In this document: in pieces, positions 1 to 8,765 of the stretch | How positions within the stretch are numbered: the stretch's first letter is position 1 | Layout: the number at the start of each line of letters is the position of its first letter | NCBI RefSeq assembly: GCF_029433335.1 | Contig: NZ_JAQTHX010000001.1 | Span: 1,488,001 to 1,552,000, forward strand | Direction: 5' to 3' | From: Bifidobacterium sp. ESL0745 | Lineage (GTDB): Bacteria; Actinomycetota; Actinomycetes; Actinomycetales; Bifidobacteriaceae | DNA: 64,000 bases | Position numbers and translations under genes: made by a program | The notes under the pieces: model-generated | Database searches by the model: none | What the model was told of the DNA's origin: nothing | What the model saw: only the letters and a program-made list of their open reading frames with translations

Positions 1-667
1 CGGCATTTGCGGCAGAATCATTGCCATTGCCGTCCCTGTCGCCTATATTTTCATTGCCGAGTTTGCCAAGAATATCAAGCATTTCCGGGCCAACGCCGGC
101 CGGCAGCAGCGGCACGCCGAACTTCTGGTCCTCGTGCGCGGTGGAGATGTATTCGTGGCCACCGGCGTGGATGCCGGAGGTGACGCGCAGCATCACGCGG
201 GCACGCTTGCCCAAGCGATGGGCGATGGCGGCGATGCGGGCGGGTTCATCGGGCGAATCCACGACGATTTTCGAGAAGCCTTCTTTGATGGCCAGTTCAA
301 TCTCTTCGTCGGATTTGTTGTTGCCATGCAGCACGAGTCTGCGGCCTGGAGCGCCGGCGGCGAGCGCGATCTTGATCTCCCCCATCGAACAGGTGTCGAC
401 GTGCATGCCGGCCTGAGTGACGATGCGCACAATCTCCTTGGAGAGGAACGCCTTGCCCGCGAAGCTGACATGGGTGGTGTTGGTATTGAAGGCTTTGGCA
501 GCCGCGGCAACGAACTTTCGCGCGCGATTGCGCACTTCGTCGGTGTCGATCAGGTAGAGCGGCGAACCGAACTCATCCAGCAGCGATGCGGCGCTGTGGC
601 CATGGAACATCAGTTCACCGTCTTTATTGAACGCCGTCGCTTCCGGCCAAATCGGAGTGATGCCCAT
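1..667 (-). CDS. lysA: Diaminopimelate decarboxylase, N-terminal part (cut by window edge)
   Basis: PLP-dependent decarboxylation of meso-diaminopimelate to L-lysine, the last step of lysine synthesis. About 222 codons are visible from the ATG; the C-terminal half lies outside the window. The fold-type III alanine-racemase-like barrel begins near residue 35, and the motif FAGKAF puts the predicted PLP lysine at residue 72. Other family hallmarks are the stretches around HVDTCSMGE and LHGNNKSDEE. An AG-rich stretch (GAAGAGGCGGA) precedes the start. The gene lies downstream of argS with a small GNAT gene between; argS-lysA adjacency is common in actinobacteria. Identity is confident; only the missing 3' end limits it. 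Confidence 0.93.
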   Translation of the reverse strand, partial: MGITPIWPEATAFNKDGELMFHGHSAASLLDEFGSPLYLIDTDEVRNRARKFVAAAAKAFNTNTTHVSFAGKAFLSKEIVRIVTQAGMHVDTCSMGEIKIALAAGAPGRRLVLHGNNKSDEEIELAIKEGFSKIVVDSPDEPARIAAIAHRLGKRARVMLRVTSGIHAGGHEYISTAHEDQKFGVPLLPAGVGPEMLDILGKLGNENIGDRDGNGNDSAANA

Positions 668-862
668 ATCTTCCGCCTCTTCTTTTCGTCTGTCACAATA
701 TTTTTAAGCTGTACATAACGATAGCGAATCGGCGTGAAAAATAGATTGTTCTCTCTGATTTTGACTTGGAATTTAAATCATTCTTCCAAAATCGACTTCG
801 TGGATTGGCCATATTCCATTAATCCAATCATCTCGAAACACACGGAATCAATACCAGACTAT

Positions 863-1273
863 TCACCCATTGCAAATCTGCATGGCAACGCCGTCCGGCA
901 TGATCTCGAACCCATGCTTTTGGTAAAACGTCGCGTTTTTGCTTTCTTCGGGCATGACTTCGATGTAGAAATAATCGGCGTAACGCTGTTTGACCATCTC
1001 GACCATATGGCCGGCAATTCCCCGTCCTTGGTATTCGGGGTCGACCAATACGTAATGCATATAGGCCATCATCGAAGTATCGTCAAGCACGCGAACCAGT
1101 CCGACAAGCCTGTCGCCGTCCCAAGCGGAAAAGACCGTCGAAGAACCCATCAGAGCCTTGTACAAGCGTTCCGGGTATTTTCCTGAGACCCAGTCGACGG
1201 AAAGAAAGAGATGCTCAACCTGATCGCGCGTGAAACATTTTTCGTCCGTGAATTTGATGCCTTCGTCGGCCAT
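863..1273 (-). CDS. GNAT family N-acetyltransferase
   Basis: Small (136 aa) acetyl-CoA-dependent N-acyltransferase of unknown substrate. The acetyl-CoA-binding motif A is clear near residues 77-90 (VDPEYQGRGIAGHMV), preceded by the beta strand with MHYVLV and followed by a C-terminal FYQKHGF element typical of GNATs. An upstream ATG adds ten residues, but the ATG at 1273 has a GGAGAG Shine-Dalgarno just before it, so I chose that. It sits between argS and lysA on the same strand, so it may be co-transcribed, but nothing ties it to lysine or arginine metabolism. Confidence 0.8.
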   Translation of the reverse strand: MADEGIKFTDEKCFTRDQVEHLFLSVDWVSGKYPERLYKALMGSSTVFSAWDGDRLVGLVRVLDDTSMMAYMHYVLVDPEYQGRGIAGHMVEMVKQRYADYFYIEVMPEESKNATFYQKHGFEIMPDGVAMQICNG

Positions 1274-1383
1274 GCTCTCTCCTTTGATTTGCTTTTTGCA
1301 CATTCAGTTTATCCGTCGCATACAAAAATCGGCCGCGCCGTTCCATAATGGAAAACGCGACCGATTCGCTACATATTTCAGCG

Positions 1384-3294
1384 TTACATCTTGTCGGGTG
1401 CAGTCACGCCAAGCATCGCAAGACCGGAGGCGATGACACGCTGCACGGCATCGTTCAACTGCAGACGGGCTGCGGCACGAGCCGGCTCCGGGTTCTTGGC
1501 GACGCGCACGGCCTCGAGTTTCGCGGCGTCTTTTTCGCGGGCCTCAAGGTCCGTCAGATCCATCGGGACAACGCGTTCGAGGTTGTACCACTTGTGGTAC
1601 GTGCCGGCCAGCGCCTCGAGATAATGCGCGATCTTGTGCGGAGCACGCAGGTCGCCAGCGTCCGAGACAACGGACGGCCACTGGGCCAGTGCGCCAAGTA
1701 CTTCGCCGTCGGCAGGAGTATCGAGCAGCGACAGATCGGCGGCATTCGCGTCAATCTTTGCGGCTTCGGCGTTACGGTCGACGTTGCAGCTGCGGGCATG
1801 CGCATACTGTACGTAATACACAGGGTTCTCGTTGGTGTGTGAAGCGAGCACGTCAAGGTCGATGTCGACGCTGGTGTTGTAGTCGGTGCGCGCGAGCGAA
1901 TAACGCGCGGCGTCCACGCCGACGGCCTCCACCAAATCATCAATGGTAACGACGTTGCCGGCGCGCTTGGACATGCGCACGGCCTTGCCGTCCTTCATCA
2001 CGTTGACCATCTGGCCGATGAGAATCTGCATGTTCTCGCCGGGCTTGTCGCCGAACGCGGCGCACATCGCCATCATGCGGCCGATGTAGCCGTGGTGGTC
2101 GGCGCCGAGCATGTAAATCGCGATGTCGGCAGGTGCGGAAGGCGAGCCCGCGCGGTGACGCTTGTTGTAGTAGTAGGCGATATCGGCGGCAAAGTAGGCA
2201 TACTCACCGTTGGACTTGATGATGACGCGGTCCTTGTCGTCGCCGTGCTTGGTGGAGGCGAACCAGGTGGCCCCGTCCTTCTCGTAGATGTCGCCCTGCT
2301 CGCGCAGCTTGGCGATGGCCTCTTTGACGGCACCGTCCTGATACAGGCTGTTCTCGTGGAACCACACGTCGAAGTTGACGCGGAAATCCTTCATGGACTG
2401 CTGGATTTCGGCGAACATCATCGGCACCGCGCGCTTGCGGAACTCTTCGCGCTGTTCGGAATCGCCCTCGCCGAGATCGTTCCCGTCCTTGTCTTTGCCG
2501 CCATCGACGCGCGGCAGGTTCAGCACGTCAATGCCGTCGGCCTTGGCTTCGGCAATCACACGATCGGCAATTTCGTTGATATACGTGCCTTTGTAGCCAT
2601 CGGATGGGGTTTCCTCGCCATGGGCAGCAGCGACAAGCGACTTGGCGAAACGGTTGATCTGCTCGCCATGGTCATTGAAGTAGTATTCGCGCACGACCTT
2701 GGCGCCGTTGGCTTCGAGCACGCGGGCCATGGAATCGCCGGTCGCCGCCCAACGCACGCCACCGATGTGGATGGGGCCAGTCGGGTTGGCCGAGACGAAT
2801 TCGAGGTTGAGGGTTTTGCCCCCCAAGTGATCGTTCAGGCCGAATTTCGTGGAATGAACGGTTTTCGCTTCAGTCTCAGTTCCAGCAACTTCAGTATCGC
2901 TGTCCTTGCCCTTCCAGACCTCGACACCCTTATCGACGGGTTCCATCTCAACGCTCTGCTCAAGAATCCGCGAAACCACGGCAGCCGCCGAAGCGGAATC
3001 AAGCGTGATATTGATGAACCCGGGACCCGCCACTTCCACGGCTGCAATACCATCGGCGTCCCGCAATTTCGCGGCAAATGCTTCAGCCAAATCGCGTGGC
3101 TTCATGCCTGCTTTTTTGGCCAGCTGCATCGCCACATTCGACGACCAGTCGCCGTGCGCGCGATCTTTCGGCCGCATCACCGCCAGTCTGTCAACCGACG
3201 GAATCAAATCAACGGTCAGCTCGCCGGCGTTCCCCGCCGAAACCAGCTCATGTGCAATATCAGAAATAAGTTCACTTAACGCTTCAGGATTCAT
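1384..3294 (-). CDS. argS: Arginyl-tRNA synthetase
   Basis: Class I synthetase charging tRNA-Arg in the cytoplasm. The N-terminal Add-1 domain contains the block MRPKDRAHGDW. The catalytic core has the signature NPTGPIHIGG (HIGH equivalent HIGG), later the segment GADHHGYIGR, and the KMSKS-like MSKRAGN. The C-terminal DALR anticodon-binding domain ends in the characteristic GLAMLGV..PDKM. I chose the ATG giving MNPEALSELI over one eight codons upstream, because this start matches what I recall of bifidobacterial ArgS proteins; neither start has a strong ribosome-binding site. Its tRNA-Arg(CCG) lies directly upstream on the same strand, so tRNA and synthetase are probably co-transcribed. Confidence 0.95.
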   Translation of the reverse strand: MNPEALSELISDIAHELVSAGNAGELTVDLIPSVDRLAVMRPKDRAHGDWSSNVAMQLAKKAGMKPRDLAEAFAAKLRDADGIAAVEVAGPGFINITLDSASAAAVVSRILEQSVEMEPVDKGVEVWKGKDSDTEVAGTETEAKTVHSTKFGLNDHLGGKTLNLEFVSANPTGPIHIGGVRWAATGDSMARVLEANGAKVVREYYFNDHGEQINRFAKSLVAAAHGEETPSDGYKGTYINEIADRVIAEAKADGIDVLNLPRVDGGKDKDGNDLGEGDSEQREEFRKRAVPMMFAEIQQSMKDFRVNFDVWFHENSLYQDGAVKEAIAKLREQGDIYEKDGATWFASTKHGDDKDRVIIKSNGEYAYFAADIAYYYNKRHRAGSPSAPADIAIYMLGADHHGYIGRMMAMCAAFGDKPGENMQILIGQMVNVMKDGKAVRMSKRAGNVVTIDDLVEAVGVDAARYSLARTDYNTSVDIDLDVLASHTNENPVYYVQYAHARSCNVDRNAEAAKIDANAADLSLLDTPADGEVLGALAQWPSVVSDAGDLRAPHKIAHYLEALAGTYHKWYNLERVVPMDLTDLEAREKDAAKLEAVRVAKNPEPARAAARLQLNDAVQRVIASGLAMLGVTAPDKM

Positions 3295-3329
3295 GTTCCA
3301 CAGTTTACTGTGCGTCATGAACCAATACG

Positions 3330-3403
3330 TGGGCCCAACGGGATTCGAACCCGCGACCTTTCGCTCCGGAGGCGAACGCTCTATCCAGCTGAGCTACGGA
3401 CCC
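3330..3403 (-). tRNA. tRNA-Arg (anticodon CCG)
   Basis: A full cloverleaf folds on the minus strand: acceptor GGGTCCG with TGGGCCC, D-arm GCTC/GAGC, anticodon stem TTCGC/GCGAA with loop CTCCGGA (anticodon CCG, reading CGG), and T-arm GCGGG-TTCGAAT-CCCGT. The discriminator is A and the 3' CCA is not encoded. It lies a few bases upstream of argS. Confidence 0.96.
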
Positions 3404-3441
3404 AAACAACATTCATCAGTCTACACGGCCATGTGACTTAT

Positions 3442-3529
3442 CTGTGCTCACACTAACCCATGGTTACCAAAAGAAACCATGGAAATACGTACAATATCTT
3501 TTGGTAACCATGGGTTAGTGTGTGCACAG
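3442..3529. repeat. 33-bp inverted repeat in a divergent intergenic region
   Basis: Two 33-nt arms (3442-3474 and 3497-3529) are reverse complements with a single mismatch, separated by 22 nt. The arms contain CTAACCCATGGTTACC, and the spacer carries another CCATGG. The element lies between the minus-strand tRNA-Arg/argS unit and the plus-strand CYTH gene. It could be a double operator, a cruciform or a relic miniature element. No T-run follows either arm, so a simple terminator is unlikely. Confidence 0.85.
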
Positions 3530-3548
3530 TTCCGTCTAAACTTGGAAT

Positions 3549-4199
3549 ATGTCTCCTGAAATGAACGACTTCGAATTCGACCGGCGGTTTTTCTGCCGGC
3601 ATATGCCCGAAGAACTGGACGACGGCAGCATACCGACGCTCATCGTGCAGAGTTATTACGTTCACGCCGACAACTACGCGCTGCGCGTACGGCTCACCAG
3701 CCGGAAAACGCGCGTGGCCATGAACGCTGATACCGACGCGATGGCGGTGCTCGACCAATACCGCGACGATTTCACCGATGCATCCGTCGCCATCAAAGGC
3801 CCGTCGGTGGGCGGCACCCGTTACGAGGCCAAGCGCGACATCGACGCCAACATCGCGGCGGAACTGATCAAGCGCGGCGGCGAGATCATCATCAAAAACC
3901 GTTTTTCGGCATGGATCGGCGAGGATGGCTGGGACATCGACGTTTTCGGCGGGTCCAACGCACCGCTCGTGGTGGCCGAGGCCAAGCGTTCGAGGCCGGT
4001 CACGAACCTCATCATTCCTGATTTCTGCGTCACTGAGATCACCGACCAGGCGCGCTTCTCCAACGATGGATTGGCCAGCAGGCCATTCGGCACCTGGAGC
4101 GAGGACTTTGAACACGAATTGGCCGAACAAGGTCCTCATTTCGAGCAGATCTACGGCCGAAATCGGCGCGAATCCTCGACCTCTGACGTCTCCTTCTGA
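3549..4199 (+). CDS. CYTH domain protein (triphosphate tunnel metalloenzyme family)
   Basis: The 216-residue protein has the layout of a CYTH/triphosphate tunnel enzyme, a family acting on inorganic triphosphate, thiamine triphosphate or nucleotides. The N-terminal ExExK signature appears in altered form as E9-F-D11-R-R13. Later charged strands line the expected tunnel: IKGP, YEAKRDID, IIIKNRFSAW, GWDIDVF, LVVAEAKRS, and the helix-rich VTEITDQARFSNDGLA. The actual substrate cannot be read from sequence. The gene stands alone, divergent from tRNA-Arg/argS across the large inverted repeat, and is followed by the 50-bp repeat array. Family assignment is good; function is open. Confidence 0.78.
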   Translation: MSPEMNDFEFDRRFFCRHMPEELDDGSIPTLIVQSYYVHADNYALRVRLTSRKTRVAMNADTDAMAVLDQYRDDFTDASVAIKGPSVGGTRYEAKRDIDANIAAELIKRGGEIIIKNRFSAWIGEDGWDIDVFGGSNAPLVVAEAKRSRPVTNLIIPDFCVTEITDQARFSNDGLASRPFGTWSEDFEHELAEQGPHFEQIYGRNRRESSTSDVSF

Positions 4200-4490
4200 C
4201 AACAGAGCCACAAAGGTGCGTTCCACCTAACCCTTAGAGCATATTGCTGAAGGCGGTGTCTGAAAAGTGAACGTCGCAAAATTCTAAGCGCATTTTCAGT
4301 CGCCGACTTTGAGACGGTGCATTTTATTGTATTCTCAATGCACTTTCCCAACAGAAGCATCAGAATGATGCATTCTACAGAGCCTTAATGTATTTCTTTG
4401 ACAGCAGTGTCAAAAGCGCGTTCTGCTGAACCAAAAATGTATGTTTTTTAACGATAGTGCTATAAAGTGCGATTTTTGTATGGGCCGCTG
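4199..4490. repeat. Array of six degenerate ~50-bp tandem repeats
   Basis: The non-coding stretch between the convergent ends of the CYTH gene and the thioredoxin-like gene consists of about six units of 47-53 bp. Each has a purine-rich first half with a core like AAAGGTGCGTTC, AAAAGTGAACGTC, GACGGTGCATTTT, GAATGATGCATTC, AAAAGCGCGTTCTG or TAAAGTGCGATTTT. An AT-rich second half follows (TTAGAGCATATT, CTTAATGTATTTC, AAAAATGTATGTT). Cores start near 4211, 4263, 4313, 4363, 4411 and 4463. Some units have a local hairpin in the first half, such as TTTGACAGCAGTGTCAAA near 4398. No protein-coding potential is seen. Confidence 0.7.
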
Positions 4491-4584
4491 AGCTCAAAAA
4501 CGGCACGATTCCAGTCACCGAATTTGATTCGAATGGGAATCATGCCGTTCGCTTTACAACACGAAAAGCGTAGAGGCCCCAACC

Positions 4585-5556
4585 TCAATACATCAGGGTC
4601 GAAAGGCGGCGACGGGCGGCTTTCAAACGCGGGTCGTCGGGTTCGGGGATGACGAAATACTCAAGCAGGCGCTTGCGAACCGGTTCCAGATCCGCCTTAT
4701 GGCCGGCGGCGAGGTAATCGAGCAGGCGTGAGCATGCATCCTCGATCTGCCCGCCGATCATATCGATATCGGCGACGGCAAGCTGCGCGTCCACATCATC
4801 GGGGTGGTCGGCCGCAGCAGCACGGACCTCGCGCACATCGGCGTTGCCGGAACGCGCCAGCAGCAAGGCCTTGGAACGTTCACGGGCGGCCAGCGTGTCA
4901 TTCGGATTCGCCTCGAGCACCTGGGCATAGGCCTCGGCAGCACCGGCATAGTCGCCGTCGGCGGCGAGCTGGTGGGCCTGCTGGTGTTCGGGTGGCACCT
5001 GATCGACCCCATCGGCGCCCTCACCGGAATCAGCGTCCGCATCAGGGTCTCCGGAATACGGGGCGGTGCCGGTGACGCCGGCCTGTTGGGCCAGCTGCAC
5101 GATCTGCGGCAGCAACGTGTCGGTGATCTGCGTCAATTCCTCACCGCTTGGCAGCCCTTCGAGAATCGGCATCGGACGCCCGCCGATAAGCGCGAACAAC
5201 GCCGGCGCGCCCTTGATCTGGAACGCCTGGGCAATGCCCGGTTCGGCGTTGATGTCAACGCGGGCGAGCTGTAACTGGCCCTTCATGCCATTGATGGCAT
5301 CGCCCAACTTCTTGGCCATGGCAAAAAGACGGTCGTCAGTCGGAATCCACAGCAGCAACACCACCGGATAAGTGGCGGAAGTCTGCAAAACCGCTTGGAA
5401 AGTGGACTCCGTGACGTCAATGACATAGCCACCGGCACTTGGAGCACCACCGGCCTGCCCAGGCTCGGCCTGCACCTGATGCTTGATCGAACTCAAATCG
5501 ACCGCACCCGCCAAAGAAATGCCCGGATTGTCCTGGGGCTTGTTCGCTGCTGCCAA
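4585..5556 (-). CDS. Thioredoxin-fold/TPR protein without active-site cysteines (YbbN/CnoX-like)
   Basis: The N-terminal part (about residues 40-145) has a thioredoxin fold: VIDVTESTFQAVL, a central strand VVLLLWIPTDDR, LARVDINAEPGIAQAF and a cis-Pro loop KGAPALFALIGG. The redox CXXC is replaced by IPTD, so it is not an oxidoreductase. The C-terminal half carries TPR-type helices (HQLAADGDYAGAAEAYAQVLEANP) and a last domain typical of the YbbN/CnoX co-chaperone family, proposed to hold unfolded proteins for transfer to GroEL or DnaK. I prefer the TTG at 5556, which has AGAAGG five bases upstream; an ATG at 5583 would add nine residues but lacks a ribosome-binding site. Confidence 0.78.
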   Translation of the reverse strand: MAAANKPQDNPGISLAGAVDLSSIKHQVQAEPGQAGGAPSAGGYVIDVTESTFQAVLQTSATYPVVLLLWIPTDDRLFAMAKKLGDAINGMKGQLQLARVDINAEPGIAQAFQIKGAPALFALIGGRPMPILEGLPSGEELTQITDTLLPQIVQLAQQAGVTGTAPYSGDPDADADSGEGADGVDQVPPEHQQAHQLAADGDYAGAAEAYAQVLEANPNDTLAARERSKALLLARSGNADVREVRAAAADHPDDVDAQLAVADIDMIGGQIEDACSRLLDYLAAGHKADLEPVRKRLLEYFVIPEPDDPRLKAARRRLSTLMY

Positions 5557-5689
5557 AAGTGCCTTCTTTCTTCCCCGCACCATTGCGGCGCAGGGCGACT
5601 ACCTACCCGATAACGTATGTGACAATGTCTAATCTACCTGCCGCCCGACCCCACAGAACGCGGCTTTGTCTGTTGGCGGACCAGGATTT

Positions 5690-6694
5690 CTACAGCGCTT
5701 CGACCTTGACCGGCTGACGCTCGGCGCCGACGGCCACGACTTTCTTGCCTGATTTGGCCGGCGGCACGTAGAAAGCCAAGACGTTGACATAGGTCACTTT
5801 CATGGTGGCGGTGGCCCTCCCCTGCCCGAAAAGCGCGCGTTCGGCGTCACTGGCTGGTTGCGATTCGCGGCCCTCCCCGGCGCTTCGTGTCCATTCGGAA
5901 TTGATCTGCGCAACGACCAGATCCCCGCCTTGGGTGGAACGCATCACCGAAATCTGGTCTTTGACCGGCGTGAACGTTTGGGTCTGGGTGCCGTGGTTGC
6001 GCTCCATGCCCTGCTGCACGGTTGCGGAAAGCTTGGCGAGATCGTCGCGGAAATAATCGCTGTCGAATTGCGAGGCGAATTTGCTCTGCTGGCCGTGCGT
6101 CAACACGTCCGCGTATTCGTCAACCGTCTGTTGCGGGGAAAGCGACAAACCGGAATCGTCCGGCGAGCCCATGGACGAGCCAATCGCGGGAATGGCGAAT
6201 TCCGGCAACTTAGCGCCCTGGAAAAGCCTCACCACGCCCCACAGCTTGTAATTGCTGCGAGGGTTTTCCTGATTCAGCACCAAAAGACGCTTGGACTGCT
6301 GATCCTGTGTGGTGGTGGTGATCGAGAAAATCGAACGCGGCCAGCCGGACTGGGTGGGGATGATCGTCTGTGCGATGTCCTTGGGGATGGTGGCTTTCGG
6401 GTCCATGACGCCGGTGGCCTGGGCAATCGCCAGTTCGCTGGTCCTGACTTCAAGTGCCGGACCGGTGACACGCGCCGCAAGCCCATCCGGAGATTTCGCA
6501 TTGTCTGAAGCATCGAGAACATCAAGGATCGATTTGCGCACCGCTTTTTCCTGCGCCTCTGTGATGTCCGGGATCTGGGTCGACGATTGCGATTGCGGCT
6601 GTGGGGGTTGGTCACCGCACGCGGCGACGCCAAGCATGGTGGCTGCGGCGAGCGTCATTACCGTCAATGTCTTCAGTATTTTCTTCGTGCTCAT
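5690..6694 (-). CDS. Putative lipoprotein, unknown function
   Basis: This 334-residue protein has a lipoprotein signal: basic MSTKKILK, a hydrophobic stretch, and the lipobox GVAAC with Cys26, followed by a Gln/Pro/Ser-rich linker. The mature part is soluble and probably extracellular, with no cofactor or catalytic motif that I recognise. Its ATG overlaps the stop of the upstream membrane protein by four bases (ATGA), so the two are translationally coupled and likely work together at the membrane. I cannot assign a function. Confidence 0.75.
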   Translation of the reverse strand: MSTKKILKTLTVMTLAAATMLGVAACGDQPPQPQSQSSTQIPDITEAQEKAVRKSILDVLDASDNAKSPDGLAARVTGPALEVRTSELAIAQATGVMDPKATIPKDIAQTIIPTQSGWPRSIFSITTTTQDQQSKRLLVLNQENPRSNYKLWGVVRLFQGAKLPEFAIPAIGSSMGSPDDSGLSLSPQQTVDEYADVLTHGQQSKFASQFDSDYFRDDLAKLSATVQQGMERNHGTQTQTFTPVKDQISVMRSTQGGDLVVAQINSEWTRSAGEGRESQPASDAERALFGQGRATATMKVTYVNVLAFYVPPAKSGKKVVAVGAERQPVKVEAL

Positions 6695-8541
6695 GCCGTT
6701 TCCCCGTCCTGGCCAGCAACCGATGGATTGCCGCTCATCTCTTGTGCCGCTTGTGCCGTTCTGGATCGATCATCCCCGTCTTTCTGGTCGATGCCAGCAC
6801 CTTTTGGCTGATCAGCCTGTCGCCGTGCTGATTTCTGTTCGTCTGTGTTACCTACGCTGGCATCTGCGCTATCGTCTTCGCCGGTACCTGCGTCTTGGCC
6901 CTGACCATCTGCCCGCGCCAAGGTCTCGGTCTTTCCGACCGTTTCCTGCGAGAAGCGGGCGAAATAATCGCGAAGATCATCCATGGAGATGACATCGGTT
7001 TCGTCGGTCGAATGACCCCTGTCGATCAGCTCATCGGCGCTCGATGCCCGGCGCGCCTCGCTGTTGCCATGTTCCGCGTGTTCACCGGTACCGGGCTGAG
7101 TGCCCGAATCCGGTACATTGAGTGAGACGGCCACGCTGGCGGCTGCGGGTTCGGCGTCTCGTCTGGATTGCCCGCTTTGTCCGAACGGTCCAGGCTGTTC
7201 AGACTCAACCGATATATGCCGCGAATGCCTGCCGGCAGGCGTGGGTTCCTCGGAATCGGACTGAAATTGTGTTTCCGGTTCTGGCTCCTGCTCCGCCTTG
7301 CCACGATGGCGGCCAAATTTCTTTTGAAGTTGCTCAGCTTCGCCGGTGCCAACGGTTCCGCCAACTTCAGCGTTTTCGCCGGTATCACTGGTGCCGCTAA
7401 CATCACCAGCATTGTCCGTGTTCTCGCCGTCCTCGTCCGTATCGTTCTGCATCTGCATATCGGCGACGAGATTACGTCTGGTCGGATCAATGATGCTGGG
7501 TACCGCCGTGGTTTCCTCATCGTCGGCATCACTGTCTGCCGTGAACAAAAGCGCGTCGTTCGACGGGCTGCCAATGGCAGTCTCGCCCACAGGCTCGGCT
7601 GACGTGCTATCGCCGACCGAACGGACTTTATGCGATGGCCGATGATTATGGCTCGTATGGACCAGACTCGTACGAAGTACGGCGATGCTTCCTGTCATGG
7701 CCTCCGAAATGGAGACCTCCTCGGCCTTTGCCTTCTCACGCAACTTACGACGTTGATCGCGCTTGCGCCTGAATGATTCGTTGGCCGTAATGGCAAAAAT
7801 GGAAGCCGACAAAATGGTCAGTAGTACGCAAATCCCGCCTGCAATGAAGAACGGCGTGGCGTGGTCGGGAACCTGGTCACGCACCCAATGCATGGTGATG
7901 GAGACGGACGGCTGTGTGGATTTCCTGTTGTCCGCAGACCCCGCGGCGGAAGCCCCCATATCGATGATCATTACCTGATCGCTTTTCGCGTCATTCAACG
8001 TCAATGCAATCGCGTTGTCTGCGCAACGAACGCTCGTCCACATATCCGAATCCTTGAAAGCGACTTCGTCCCCGCCGTTTTTCGCATTCGCAAGTTTGGG
8101 ACCTGTGGCGGTTTTGGTGGAAAAGGCCTTCCAGCCATCGAGCCCGGTGACACGTGTGTAGTTCTGACCTGCCAGCCATCCGGTGGCGTCTTTCGCACTA
8201 CCCAATGCCACACAGGTCTGTGGGTCGGCCTTCGGATCCCCAGTGTTATCGGATTGCGATGAAGCTTTTGCCGAACCTGCGTTAGTCTTGACCTTCAGAT
8301 TCACCGACTTGCTCAAAAGGTTCAGCATCCCCGGATCGGTGACCACATAGCGTGTGCCCGAAATCGCAGCATTCGCGTTCACTTCACGGGCAGACTTCCA
8401 GACGGTTGCGTTCAGCGCGCCCAGCACGATGAACAGCACCGCGAGCAAGCCGAAAATCGGCGCGACGACGCCACGCATGATGGTCGCATGCTTGGTCGGC
8501 TTTGCGTTGTGTTTGTGCTGTTTATCGTGTGTTAAAGTCAT
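6691..8541 (-). CDS. Two-pass membrane protein with long acidic disordered tail
   Basis: Residues about 24-46 and 229-253 are transmembrane segments. The loop between them (about 180 aa, two cysteines) is probably extracytoplasmic. The last 360 residues after a basic KRDQRRKLREK stop-transfer are low in hydrophobics and rich in Asp, Glu, Gly, Ser and Thr, so a cytoplasmic disordered tail is predicted. No family recognised. It overlaps the following lipoprotein gene by four bases, implying a two-gene operon. The promoter must lie in the 224-bp gap shared with the divergent FKBP gene. Confidence 0.72.
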   Translation of the reverse strand: MTLTHDKQHKHNAKPTKHATIMRGVVAPIFGLLAVLFIVLGALNATVWKSAREVNANAAISGTRYVVTDPGMLNLLSKSVNLKVKTNAGSAKASSQSDNTGDPKADPQTCVALGSAKDATGWLAGQNYTRVTGLDGWKAFSTKTATGPKLANAKNGGDEVAFKDSDMWTSVRCADNAIALTLNDAKSDQVMIIDMGASAAGSADNRKSTQPSVSITMHWVRDQVPDHATPFFIAGGICVLLTILSASIFAITANESFRRKRDQRRKLREKAKAEEVSISEAMTGSIAVLRTSLVHTSHNHRPSHKVRSVGDSTSAEPVGETAIGSPSNDALLFTADSDADDEETTAVPSIIDPTRRNLVADMQMQNDTDEDGENTDNAGDVSGTSDTGENAEVGGTVGTGEAEQLQKKFGRHRGKAEQEPEPETQFQSDSEEPTPAGRHSRHISVESEQPGPFGQSGQSRRDAEPAAASVAVSLNVPDSGTQPGTGEHAEHGNSEARRASSADELIDRGHSTDETDVISMDDLRDYFARFSQETVGKTETLARADGQGQDAGTGEDDSADASVGNTDEQKSARRQADQPKGAGIDQKDGDDRSRTAQAAQEMSGNPSVAGQDGETA

Positions 8542-8765
8542 ATTGAATTATATTCTACAAGGCCTATCCGATAGAATTCTGAGAAAACCTGCCCTATCGT
8601 GATTAAAGCAAAGTCAGCAATCCCGAATAATCGGCACAAATCCGTAAGGTTTGGATACAAATTTGACGACAACTCTTTTTATCGAAAGACGAAAGAAAAT
8701 AGCATTATCCTCACACGGTGATGACCTGGCTTCTAAATCAGGGTTCGGGGCTAATGTGGTGGGTT

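Noticed and set aside
2092-3279. A 395-codon plus-strand frame opposite argS
   Set aside because: Antisense shadow of the synthetase; no start signal and no recognisable motif.
4199-4490. Repeat array read as CRISPR
   Set aside because: The whole period is degenerate, with no constant repeat separated by unique spacers, and no cas genes are nearby.
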